Program-made: the position numbers and the translations under genes
NCBI GenBank assembly: GCA_029948255.1
Contig: JALIZF010001912.1
Location: 496,001 to 560,000 of the forward strand
Length of the DNA: 64,000 bases
Direction of reading: 5' to 3'
Source of the DNA: Telmatactis stephensoni
Lineage: Eukaryota > Cnidaria > Anthozoa > Actiniaria > Isophelliidae
The notes under the pieces: model-generated
What the model saw: the letters and a program-made list of their open reading frames with translations, nothing else
What the model was told of the DNA's origin: nothing
Database searches by the model: none
In this document: positions 25,630-37,600 of the stretch, in pieces
Layout of the letters: each line of letters starts with the position of its first letter
Position numbering within the stretch: the stretch's first letter is position 1

Positions 25630-28600
25630 TCAGGTTACCGATCTAGTACTTGTATACCTTGCACAAAAAGCCCGTAATGGCTCCACATTAATGCCACAAC
25701 TACGTGCAAACTCCACCACTTCTGGAGTTGCTTGCATGCCAGTGGTTGAACCGCGGTTTCTGTGGCTTTTCTGGGGTTTCTCGGCGGTGTTACCTCCAGT
25801 TAAAATGGTCACCAAGCCTTTGGCAGTCTGGTTGATTAAATAGCGACAGCAGTTGACCACCTGGTTAAATCGCCTGCGGTAAATAATGTGATATATCAAT
25901 ATTTCGACAAATAGATCAATATTCATGGCACACCGTGTGTGGCTGCTCGCCACAAGCTTGTCGTATTAATAGTGCTTTGCTGGTGGCTATGTTTTGTTTT
26001 CTACACGTTGAGTGCATTGCAATAAAGAGTATTCAAAATAAAACTACTGACATATAGTTTAACATAACAAACAAACTAAACTTAAAGAAACAGGACCAAA
26101 CATTCGGCTAGTATCGTCAACAGACCACAGTAACAATTCAAGTACATTGAAAACACTAAATGATTCACAAGACACAAAGAGAAGAGAATTGTGTTATCAA
26201 ACCAGAAAGTCAAACATAACCTGTAATAGAAAACATTTTTGACCACTGTAGAAGTTCAAATAGATCAAAATATAATTCCAAAGAATACATTTTAAGTCTG
26301 TAAATGATATACAAAAGCCTCAGAATAACTTAAGTGACAGCACCAGCTGATTCTAAGAAGCTGCCAATTAACAACACAATAGTAATATTCTAGTGGGCGT
26401 CACCCATGTTTTATATGGTGTTAAAAGCAAAATCGTCTTAATGAAGATACCCAGACAAGAAGTACGTGCATCATAAGAAATATTTTAAGACGAAATCCTT
26501 TAAGAACAATAACTATTTAAATCACTTCAATACTAGAAAGTCTAGGGTACTTGGAACTAATCCAGGCCAGTATTTTCGATAAGACGTAAAACGTGTCTTT
26601 GTTCACATATGAAGCAAATATTTACAAACACTAAATGAGAATTACAAAAAATAGTGCACGATTCATTACCATCTTAAAAGGATTTTTAAATTATTTTCAT
26701 TTGTAATTACACACAAAACCCCTACACATTGTCCATTTGGAACCGCAATTCACAGCAGGAATTCTTGTCCAACAAAATGAAATACTCAACACCCGTTGAT
26801 AGTGACGACGTAAGGGCGCCGCAATAAGGGCACCCGAACCGCCCGTGTATTTTACAGGCTTCTAACATATATCCGATCTCTTGTGACGTTCCACTAAGTG
26901 TAAACACCTGCAAAGGTTTATAATACTAACACCAGTCATCGAGACCACGAGGGTAAGAACAGAAAACGTAGGACAATACTTAGTCCCGTAGGCTCTCTTT
27001 CACTGAGACCCATGACTTGTCGGGCTTATTGATATTACCGGTAACTTGACGGGAGAATGCGAGCACCAGTACCTGTGCATTAATGTATTTTTGGAAACTG
27101 ATTCTAAAAATAGCTTATTGAGAGGTTAATGGATCTGACTCATAAATCATAAGGTCTTCCGAGGGACGGAGAGGTTGATGGATCTGACTTATAAATTATA
27201 AGGTCTTCCGAGGGACGGACCTCGAGACCGATTGTTTTATTGGTGCTTTTTGGAATGGGCCGTTTCAAAAGGCAGGGCAGTGGATAGATCAGTTTTGTTT
27301 TTTTGTTTTTTGTTTGTTTTCTACACAAGAATCTCATTTGGAAAAGCCTTCCCGTGTTTACAAATTTGGAGGCGGAACTATTTGGAACCGTTCTCACGAA
27401 AACGCAGATACTTTAGATACTTCAAGCCTTTATTTTTACAGACCATTCTAACTAGGGGTGTGACGGATCTGTGACCCCCGTTAGACGTAGGAGTGTTAAC
27501 TAAAGGGGTGGGGGGGGGGGGGGGTTCTGAGTAAGCTAATAAATGAGTATTTCTCAACGGCTACTTAATATATGGTTTAAACAGTTGTGGGTTCACTTAG
27601 CAGCTGGGATACAAAATTCCATGACATTTCCATGTCTTTTTCACTGATGACTTATGGCCTCAAAATTGACAGTCATTACACACCAACATGCCGGAGATTT
27701 TAAAATGTCCTTATTTCTAAACTATAACTAAAAACATTTTTCAATCTAAAATTCCATGACTTTTCCATGACGGTATGAACCCTGTAAAAACTTTCAGTGG
27801 GTTCTTATCAATAGTTTTAAGATTAACAGTATTTGATAGTCGGAAGACGTTTAACTTTTTGAATGAACTCCACTAAAAGTTTGTAAAGTACAAAAGCATC
27901 ACTCATTTTTCATGAAAACGCTCAGACTAAGGATTTTGATTGTTATCTAGCATATTTACACTCTCAGCTAGAGTTTGAGTACATCAAAGATGCCGTGGCC
28001 TCCAAGACCCTTATGTCCGACACGAGTACCCACTTATCAAAAGTGAATGCTTATTTCAAAGATAAGGGGTATCATTATTAAAAACTAAATTGCTTGCTTC
28101 GCCCACGTTAGATTTGGTATCATTATTATTTGCTACCCCGCCTTATCCGGCATTAAACTTTAAGGGATGAAAAGTGCACACTGGACCCCTCCCTCCGAAG
28201 TTCAACGACATGGATTTGAGGTCACAACGACCGCGAGCTTTTTGTCTAAGCCGGCCGCGCGCTGACAAGACACGTTTGTTCCTATGTATGATAGGCACCA
28301 CCTAAGCCAAAGATAAGTATCTCCCACGTTATCAATTACGATTCAACTCCCTATAATGCACAGATTTTAGATTAGTTCTATTCGCCTATAATGCACAGTT
28401 TTTAAGATTCTATCGGCCTATAATGCAAAGGTTTCAACTAGTGGACTAGTACAATCCGCGAGTTATTGGATATAGTTCTTTTTGCCTATAATGCACAGTT
28501 TTACAACTCTCTTCATCAATAATGCACAGTTTTTGTTATCGCAGACTTCAAAGTTAATGACTCGAAACAATAAACAAGTGCTTAGAGTGGTTTACCAATG

Positions 28601-31600
28601 GCACCTTGAATAACACTGGGTTAACACCCCTATACATGAACGACAAATTAAGTCACATGGATGGATTTAAGGTTTATTATCTAAAGGATGGATTTTGTTG
28701 ACTGTGTAAGCCACTGATTAGCATGAGTGGGCGTACTGTATTCACATATTAAAATGCACCTATAAATACAACTGAGCAACTACCGATTCATTTACTTGAT
28801 TTATTACTCGTACGACAAACTCTTTGTATTTCTGATTTAATCTCACGAAGGAGAGGGGTGTTCTAGCAATAGAAAACACTTCAACAAATATACATGCGGA
28901 AAAGATATCTGATTGTTTCTTAGGAGTTGCTACACTTATCAACATTTTACCAAATTAGTTACATTGCTTTTCAAAGGGATTAGCGCCGCCGTGGGCTATT
29001 TTAAAGATAGTCAATAAACCAGAAACAAAAAATAACACTACAAATAAAAAAATAACACTACAATAGGTTATTTGTCAAGCTATTTCATCACCACTCCGTT
29101 GAAATGTTTTTGAAGATAACTAAGTGTAATCAATAGGGGACTAAGAAGGCTTTAGGGTAGAGAACAATAAGTCACGTTTAGACCATGTGCTCACTAAGTA
29201 CATTGGTACTTAGTAACCCAGTCATCCATTGTAATACTAACCACGATTCACCCGATTTGTTTAATTGTTCGCTGTACTAACACTAACGAAATACAGCGAG
29301 ACAAATCTCTGGTCGAACCCTCAGTTCACTGCAAAAACGCGTGAGTAAATTTACTCAGTTATTTAAGTAACTGCGTACCCTTTACTCAAATAACTGAGTA
29401 ACGGCGTACCATTTACTCAAATAACTGAGTAAATTTACTCGGATAAGTGAGTTACTGTGGATGCACCGATTTACTCAAGCTTTTGAGTAAATTTACTCGC
29501 GCGTTTTTGCAGTGTTCCTATCCAAACTGAAATGCAATGTTCTTTTGGCTCCATGGAACTCCCATATATATAAAATGGGGGATGCTCGTTGTATCTTTTA
29601 GGGATGAATGGAAATCTGTAAAAAAGAATAATTTACTGACTTTTCGAGCTTGGGCCCTTCGTCACCTTATTTTTTTACTCCGAAGGGCCAAGCCTCAAAA
29701 CGTCAGTAAATTATCTCTTTTTTATATAGTGTTACAGATTTCCATTCATCCCTTGTTGTATCTCTATACATCGACACAGTCCACACTAGTTCACTCGCTA
29801 GTCTCCTTTTGTATCTTTTAGGGGGGAAAATAAGCGATTCAGTATCTTCTAGGGCGTTAAATGTGAAATCTGGAATCTCATATTACATTGATATCTTTTA
29901 GAGTGTTTAGTAAGAATTCCAAGGTAATAATGTTTCAAATCCCTCAGTTGGTGGAAAAAGTTTAAGCAAAAACCGAGTTTAGCCATCAAACGTAAGAAAG
30001 AAATATTATTCTATCGTCTTTAATTACAATCTTTAGGGGTTAAAATTCTAAGCCAAGCCCACTGCAAAAGACTTCCTGTATCTTTTTGTGGTATATCAAA
30101 ATTTCCGACCAGCATTCTCGTGATCTTTTGCATACCTAAACTCTCACAATAAAAGTCATAAAAGGAGACACCTCTCTAAGGAGGAAGAACATGTTAGGAA
30201 AAGGTTCTTTCCTAGGACTTGAGACCAAGAACGTTTGCAAATTAGTCGGCTCTCACTTATTTTGAACCAGAACCAAAAAATCGAAAAGGCTCCTCAATAA
30301 TCTTAACTCATGCTTAGCCGGAAAGTTGTCAGTTTTCATTTATAATAATGAATTTTATAATGAACAATTATTTTCATGAAATTCAAAAGTTGTGTAATCT
30401 CCGCTCCCTTCACATGATTGGCGGATCGGAAAAACCCAAAATCCAACTGAAAGTTTTAATTTGTTGTTGGACGCGATACAAGTGTTTTGGCAGTAACACT
30501 AAAATTCCAGTGGTACTGGGAGCCATTGTCCTTCCATCCTCAGTAGAGACAGTTATTAAGGGGGGGGGGGGGGGGGGGCTGTCCATGTGCACGCACACAC
30601 GAACACTAAGATTCCAGTGGTATGAGGAGCCATTGTCCTTCCATCCTCATTTATGCACATAGAAGCCAAGATTTCGATGGTAATATGAATCGTTGCCTCG
30701 CGGAACCACTGAAGCGACGCCCTGTCCGTGTTTTTTATTAGCATAGTGCCTACTTTTAGTCTCAGCTGATCTGTTTTGTGAGCAATTATTAACCTCTAGG
30801 TTATGAAATCCAAACCATAATGAAAAGTATATGTCTAGGTATAACTCAAACAGAACTTGCGAACATGGAAGAACAATCAAACATCATTATAACGACTTAG
30901 TTTCGCTTAGTGCACGAAACAAGGATCGCCTGATGGGGTGAAAACGGAGGGACAAAAAATATTTCGTTTCAGTCAAATTTATCCGCAGTAGCCTTAGTAG
31001 CCTTAGATTGCAAATAGGTTGCTATAAATCATTATTTCAATTAATTTTCATGATTAAAAAACTCACGAAAAAGGATGTTTACGAAAAATTTCCTCACGCG
31101 AAATCTAAAACCATCGATTTTAATTAAGAGAAAATAGACTATGCAATCTATCAATACTGCCTGATTCTAAACGGTATTAAAAGTTATCAGATTTCATAGT
31201 CATTGAATAAGCGAAGGCGGAGATGAATACAAGACAGATTATTCCATTAATGCTAGAGCATTTGAGGATTCATTACCATAAGTCCAAAGTCAGCGAGTGT
31301 TGATTGTTAGACAGATTGACTACTGGTCATAATAAATTGGAAAAGTTACCCTTACTTATCATCTCACGAATTGCCCAACACTATACATTATTATACTAAA
31401 AACAGGTGTCTTTTCACGAGGCAAATCAATAGTAAAAATGCAATTACATGTCTTGCTAGAACTAATGGGTTCTTTGGTGTACGGGGGCGTGTTCAGATCG
31501 TGCCAAATTTTAAAGACAACCAATGGGGTATCTTTTCTTACTCAATTAAAAATCCAGAGAAATAATATCAGAGCTAGGATATCACCTTATATATTGAAAT

Positions 31601-34600
31601 ATGAATTATATATGGCTGAAGACCTAAATTAGCGTGAGGATTCAATGATAAAATTTATCAATAAACCACGAATTTGTACGAAAAAATCCCTGAATAATAG
31701 AAAGTCGCCAACGAAAGAAACAATGAATAGAAGAGAAAGAGAACGAAAGAGAAAAAATAAAGAAAGACTGAAAAAAGGAAGGAAGGAAAAGTGAACGAAC
31801 GAAAGAAAGAAAAGAACGAAAGAAAGAAAGAACGAACGAAAGAAAGAAAGAACGAATAAAAGAAAGAAAGAAAGAAAGAAAGAACGAATAAAAGAAAGAA
31901 AGAAAGGACAGAGAGAGAGAAAGACAGGAAAAAAGGAAAGAAAGGGAAAAAAAAAAGGAGAGCAAGAACGAACGAGGGAAAAATCTAAGCAGATGAAAAT
32001 CTGGATTAATTAAGCATTTCATTAAATATTTGGTTTTGTTTCTAAATGTACAGTCAGTATACTACAATCTATCCTCAATGCAGTGTATTGTACTCACCAC
32101 ACAGCTACATCATCATAGCGCCCACGCCTTTTGTTAGATTCTACCGTCTCGTTTTCTTTTTGGGCTCGTATCCACCTAGAACAGAAAGTAATTTGGAATT
32201 ACTTAAATGTACCTTACAAATGTATGCATCAGTTACGTATTAGTTTTCATAAAACCAGTTTTTTGGTTTTGACTTCAGGGAAAAACTTCACAAAGGGTAG
32301 ATAACTTGCATCTCGTTTTGCCTTCTGACATTTTTGCGCGCAATAGAAAAAACTTCCTAATGGTTAAATGACATCGTATGTCATCCTCTGAAATTGTTGC
32401 TTGCAGTGAATACATTGAATCATGTATTTTAACCTCAGAATTTGTTGCATGCTGTGGCGAAATTGAATGTATCGTGTATCAACCTCTAAAAGTGTTGTGC
32501 GTGATGGATAAATTGCATTGTAAGTCAACCTCTGACGGTTTTGTGCACAATAGATAAATTACATTGTGTGTCAACCTATGAAATTGTTGCACGCAATGGA
32601 TAAATTGCATCGTATGTCAACCTCTGAAATTAATAATAATAACAACAGCTTTCCAATTTTGGAATTGGCTCTTCATCTGTAAAACATTACACATAGCAAT
32701 ACAAAAATTATGTTATATACGACACTCATACACACACACACTTTCATATTCTCCCACGTTATAGGCTAATAAATTGTTGCGCGCAATGGATAAACTGCAT
32801 CGTGTGTTAATCTTCATAATCTCAGAAGTAAAGTCCAAGTCTCATTTCTGCATCCATGAAAAAATTTCAACATACTTTGCAACAATACTGTGCAATATTG
32901 TGCGTATTTGTTGCACGGAGTGACACAAAAGGGGGGCACCACCGTTCTCCATAATTACGCGGTGCGTCAGAAAAGAGTCTCGTCTGGGAATAGGGCAATA
33001 GGCTACCGTGAAGCAACTCAATGTCAGACAGCAGCCACACAAACAGGCGACGTTTTCCCACATCAACGTGGAGACCTCCACCTTTGTGAATATTGTATTG
33101 AGTTCACGGTAGCCTAATGTCCTATTTCCAGTCTAGACTTTCGCGTAATTAAGCAAACGCTGGTCAAGTAGCACAGCGGTTGTTTGTACCTGTTGCCCTT
33201 CTTGAATTCACCTTCCAAATATTTGATGGATTCTCTGGCACCAGTGTCGTATTTCTTGAGTTCATCAAGAGCCTCTATTACTAGAACAACAAAACAAAAA
33301 CCTAGTGAGGAGAAAAGCTTTTACTAAACCCGTGAAAAAGATAGCATCAACGCTAGTTTTGGAATTAAGAATTTGTTATACGCTGGGTAAGTCGGATATC
33401 TTGACCAGATCTCAGTAGTGCTTTAATGGAGTGTCTGCTTGAGATACAAAAGGAAAGTCAAAAAATGACAAGAAGGGAAAGAGAAGAGAAGGAAAAGAAA
33501 AGGAAGGAAAAGGTAAACAAAGAGAAGAGAGGAGAGGATGAAAAGAAAATAGAAAAGAAACGTAATGAGAACTGTATCTATCTTACAGTGGTGTCCGTTT
33601 TTTGTGTTCAAAAACTCCAAAAACCGACGCCGACTTACAAAACACACCGCTGCCACCCCTCCCTAAATATGTTTCCCTATGCATAATAGTCTAGTCTATG
33701 GACATAAGATTTGCTCCATAGGGTTGGTCACCAAAGTCCGACTTTCTTTTCCATTTATTAATAAGCCTCAGTGTACCTTGAATAGGGATAACGATTAAGA
33801 ACTTCTCCATTGTTACAAGCCTTCGAATGAGGTGAAGTTGAGAGCAAAGAGCAGGAGCATCTGGTAGCAAGTAAGCTGTTGTTCCTTTGGGTGCTGACTT
33901 TAGAGACTTTTCCAGTTTACTCACTTCGGACTTAACAACGGAAACAAAACATATTAGACCAATTTGCAGTATAGTAAAGAAACATCAAGGTATAATAAAA
34001 ACCTGGGCATCCCATCAACGTAAAATAGTGGTAAGAGTCTTCTAAAAGAGTGGACGGCACACACACACACCCTCTCTCGCTCAGTCAGTGACCTGTCTCA
34101 AGGACAGTGTATCCGTAACATCATTCACATGGACCCAAGGTGTTTTCTTCTCCTCTCCCACCCTGGCTCTCCGAGGATACCGAAACTAGGGCGCAGATCG
34201 GACAATCTATAGATCAATATACTGTTGCTGATGTCGGACAAGCTTTTTTTGTTTTGTTTCTTTGTTGTTGTTGTTGGTGGTGGTGTTGGTGTTGGTGGTG
34301 ATAGTGGTTTTTTTTTAATTTGATTTTATTATTATTATTATTTTATGTTTGCGACACCGCAGCGGCGCTTCGGAAAAGAGTTGATCATCATGTATCCAGC
34401 TTGGAAAACACAATAGCCAATAAATTTAGGAAATCTCACTGAAATCGAGATGTTTATGATTTTGTTTGCCGAAAACGTTACGTCCTAATCGGTAGAGGTA
34501 GCATTGGCGAGGTCAGTCAAATGGGGCAACAAAAGAGCGCTCAACATTTCACACACTGTTGCGCTGCAAGTTGGAAATCAAATGTTGCTTGTGTTACCAC

Positions 34601-37600
34601 ATCGCGCGTAACAAAATTTCGTTTTTGCAAAGTGTGAGTTTTTCAACTTTATGCAACAAGGGAAATTTGTTGCGAGTGGAGTGATAAGAAGAACAACATT
34701 GCCAATAGCATTTGTCCTTCAAGATGCAACGGAACAATGCAGCACGAAATGTTGCATGATTATCGCATCTTTACACAGCTATAGCCAAGACACGCTACGC
34801 CGTGATTCATTGCGATTCATGCGATGGTTATCATCACGGATTTCCTCAGGCAAACACGCACAAATAAAATGTCTTTCGCCTTCTATTGATATCTTTACCT
34901 GCATTCTCTGGTGTGCCATCGCTTTCATCACTTGAGACCGTCGATTGGCGGCCTATAAAAGCAAACATATCGTTAACCACATCTATCAAAACCTGATGTT
35001 TCAGCGGCTGTTAACAGCATGGCTTTGATCTTCTTTAGCACGTAAAACAGATGTAAGGTCAAATGGTTTTTCATGCCGTCACACCCACAATCAAACTGAA
35101 ACAGCTGGCGTTGCTCTGAATGAAGGCGACGAAAGATCAGTCATATTGGTCTATTTTGGGCCTTTTTATTCTATCGCCGCTTGTTCCTTTTAACCTTTTA
35201 TTCATAGTACCCTACTGTGCCGTCTACGCAGATCACAGTCGACGGTCCCGTGATTGACCACCTTCAAGAATCGCAAAAGTGGTCCTAAATGGACTGTTCA
35301 CCAACGAGGAGTAGCAGTCATTACCAAGAGGCAGTGAGGAGAAAAGGGTAGAGGGATCTCATGAGGGTCAAAAAATTGAACACTGAAGTGTCGAACAAAT
35401 TGGTCATTTATCACAAAAGTGGTCATAAATGGACTGTTCAGCAACGAGGAGTAGTAGTCATCACCAAGAGGCAGTGGGGAGAAAAGGGGTAGAGGAATCT
35501 CATGAGGGTCAAAAAATTGAACACTGAAGTGTCGAACAAATTAGTCATTTATCACAAAAGTGGTCATAAATGGACTGTTCAGCAACGAGGAGTAGTAGTC
35601 ATCACCAAGAGGCAGTGGGGAGAAAAGGGGTAGAGGAATCTCATGAGGGTCAAAAAATTGAACACTGAAGTGTCGAACAAATTGGTCATTTATCACAAAA
35701 GTGGTCATAAATGGACTGTTCACCAACGTGGAGTACTAGTCATTACTATTGAAGGGGCAGTGGGGAGAAAATGGGTAGAGGAATCTGATGAGAGTCAACA
35801 AATTGAACACTAAAGTGTCAAAAAAATTGGTCATTTATCAAGGGCTGGAAGGGGGTCTTGATCACGAATTACACTTCAAATTTTCCGTCTGTTCAGGAAT
35901 CACGTGAGCATATTCCAATCATGATTTCACGAAAATCACGCCAAAATCTGGCTTACTTTCACGGATCACGCACTCAATTTGAGTCAAATCACGGATCACG
36001 CAAAACCCTTCCAGCCCCTGATTCATGGATTGTTTGCCAAGGAACTCCCAATAAACAGTGGGAAGGAAAGGGAAAAAAAACGTGGACTGTTCACCAACGA
36101 GAAGGAACAATCATTCCCAAGAAGCAGTGGGTAGGAAAGGAAAAAAAACGTGGACTGTTCACCAACGAGAAGGAACAGTCATTCCTAAGAAGCAGTGGGT
36201 AGGAAAGGGGTGGAGGAATCTGAGGACGGTCACCGAAAAGGAACAGTCATTCCCAAGAAGCAGTGGGTAGGAAAGGGAAAAAAAAAACGTGGACTGTTCA
36301 CCAATGAGAAGGAACAATCATTCCCAAGAAGCAGTGGGTAGGAAAGGAAAAAAAACGTGGACTGTTCACCAACGAGAAGGAACAGTCATTCCTAAGAAGC
36401 AGTGGGTAGGAAAGGAAAAAAAACGTGGACTGTTCACCAACGAGAAGGAACAGTTATTCCCAAGAAGCAGTGGGTAGGAAAGGGAAATGTATATGTATAT
36501 GGATTGATCCGCGGTAATGGAACTAGAAATATTGAAAGATCATCACGGATATGTAAGCAATTTAGGCAATTGCTTTAGAAAAGCCCGAAAAAAAAATTCG
36601 GGGCTTCAACGGGATTCGAACCCAAGGAAAGGGAAAACAAAAACGTGGACTGTTCACCAACGAGAAGGAACAGTCATTCCCAAGAAGCAGTGGGTAGGAA
36701 AGGGAAAAAAACGTGGACTGTTCACCAACGATAAGGAACAGTCATTCCCAAGAAGCAGTGGGTAGGAAAGGGGTGGAGAAATCTGAGGACGGTCACCAAG
36801 ATTGGACACTGAAGTGTCACAAAAGTGGTCATAATTGTATTGTTCAGGAACGTCGGAGGAGCAGTTCGGCATTTCTTTGTGGAGCCAATTGATCTTTGAT
36901 TGGCACATGAATAGCATAGGCCAACCTGCTACACCAACATGATGAGTGTTATAATAATAATAATAATACTTTAATATTTATATAGCGCCTTTCCTGGTGC
37001 TCAAAGCGCTGTGAAAAACCTAATTACAATATTAATATAAAGACTAATTATTAAATTAAAGAGAAAATATATATATAAATATAAATATAAATACGTCAAT
37101 ATAAATATACACAATTATATATATGTATATATATACATAAAATGTCGGTAATTTCCAATAATATTGATACCTAATTTCAATGATTTATCCGTCAGTATTA
37201 TACTAACTAAAATAAGCTAATTTAAATAAATAAGTCTTGAGATCTTTTTTAAATAACTCAACTGACGAACTATTTCTAATGTTAATTGGCAGAGCGTTCC
37301 ATATCACTGGAGCACACACAGAAAAAGCTCTACAACCATACGTTTTTAAGTTATATGATCTAACTACTAGTAAATTTTTAGTTGAAGAGCGAAGTGAACG
37401 AGCTGGAACATAAGGTGAAATCAGTTCTCTTAAATACGAAGGAGCCAAATTATTCAAGGCTTTATATATAAAAAGAGCTATTTTAAAGACGATACGCTGC
37501 CTTACAGACAACCAATGTAAATCTATTAATGGCTGAGTAATATGATCAAATTTCTTGGTCAGTGTAACTAACCTTATACAAGTGTGCTCAACCATTTTCC

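Noticed and set aside
26722..26890. Minus-strand frame with good acceptor and a CPYCG motif
   Set aside because: Not listed as a gene: no partner exon was identified and it lies inside the SMG5 last intron. Kept only as an alternative-end hypothesis.
27890..28081. Plus-strand 60-odd-codon open frame without low complexity
   Set aside because: Lacks a start context, splice partners and any family resemblance I recognise.
31642..32022. 126-codon Ser/Phe-rich minus-strand frame
   Set aside because: It is the translation of the (GAAA)n tract in the SMG5 last intron.
35858..36765. Several Lys/Gly/Arg-rich plus-strand frames
   Set aside because: They are repeated translations of the 68-bp satellite, not a repeat protein.
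35271..36850. CRISPR-like direct-repeat array
   Set aside because: Units are directly tandem without unique spacers and the genome is eukaryotic; it is a satellite.
36952..37600. Active retrotransposon
   Set aside because: Only the C-terminal tail remains; the reverse-transcriptase core and endonuclease are absent.
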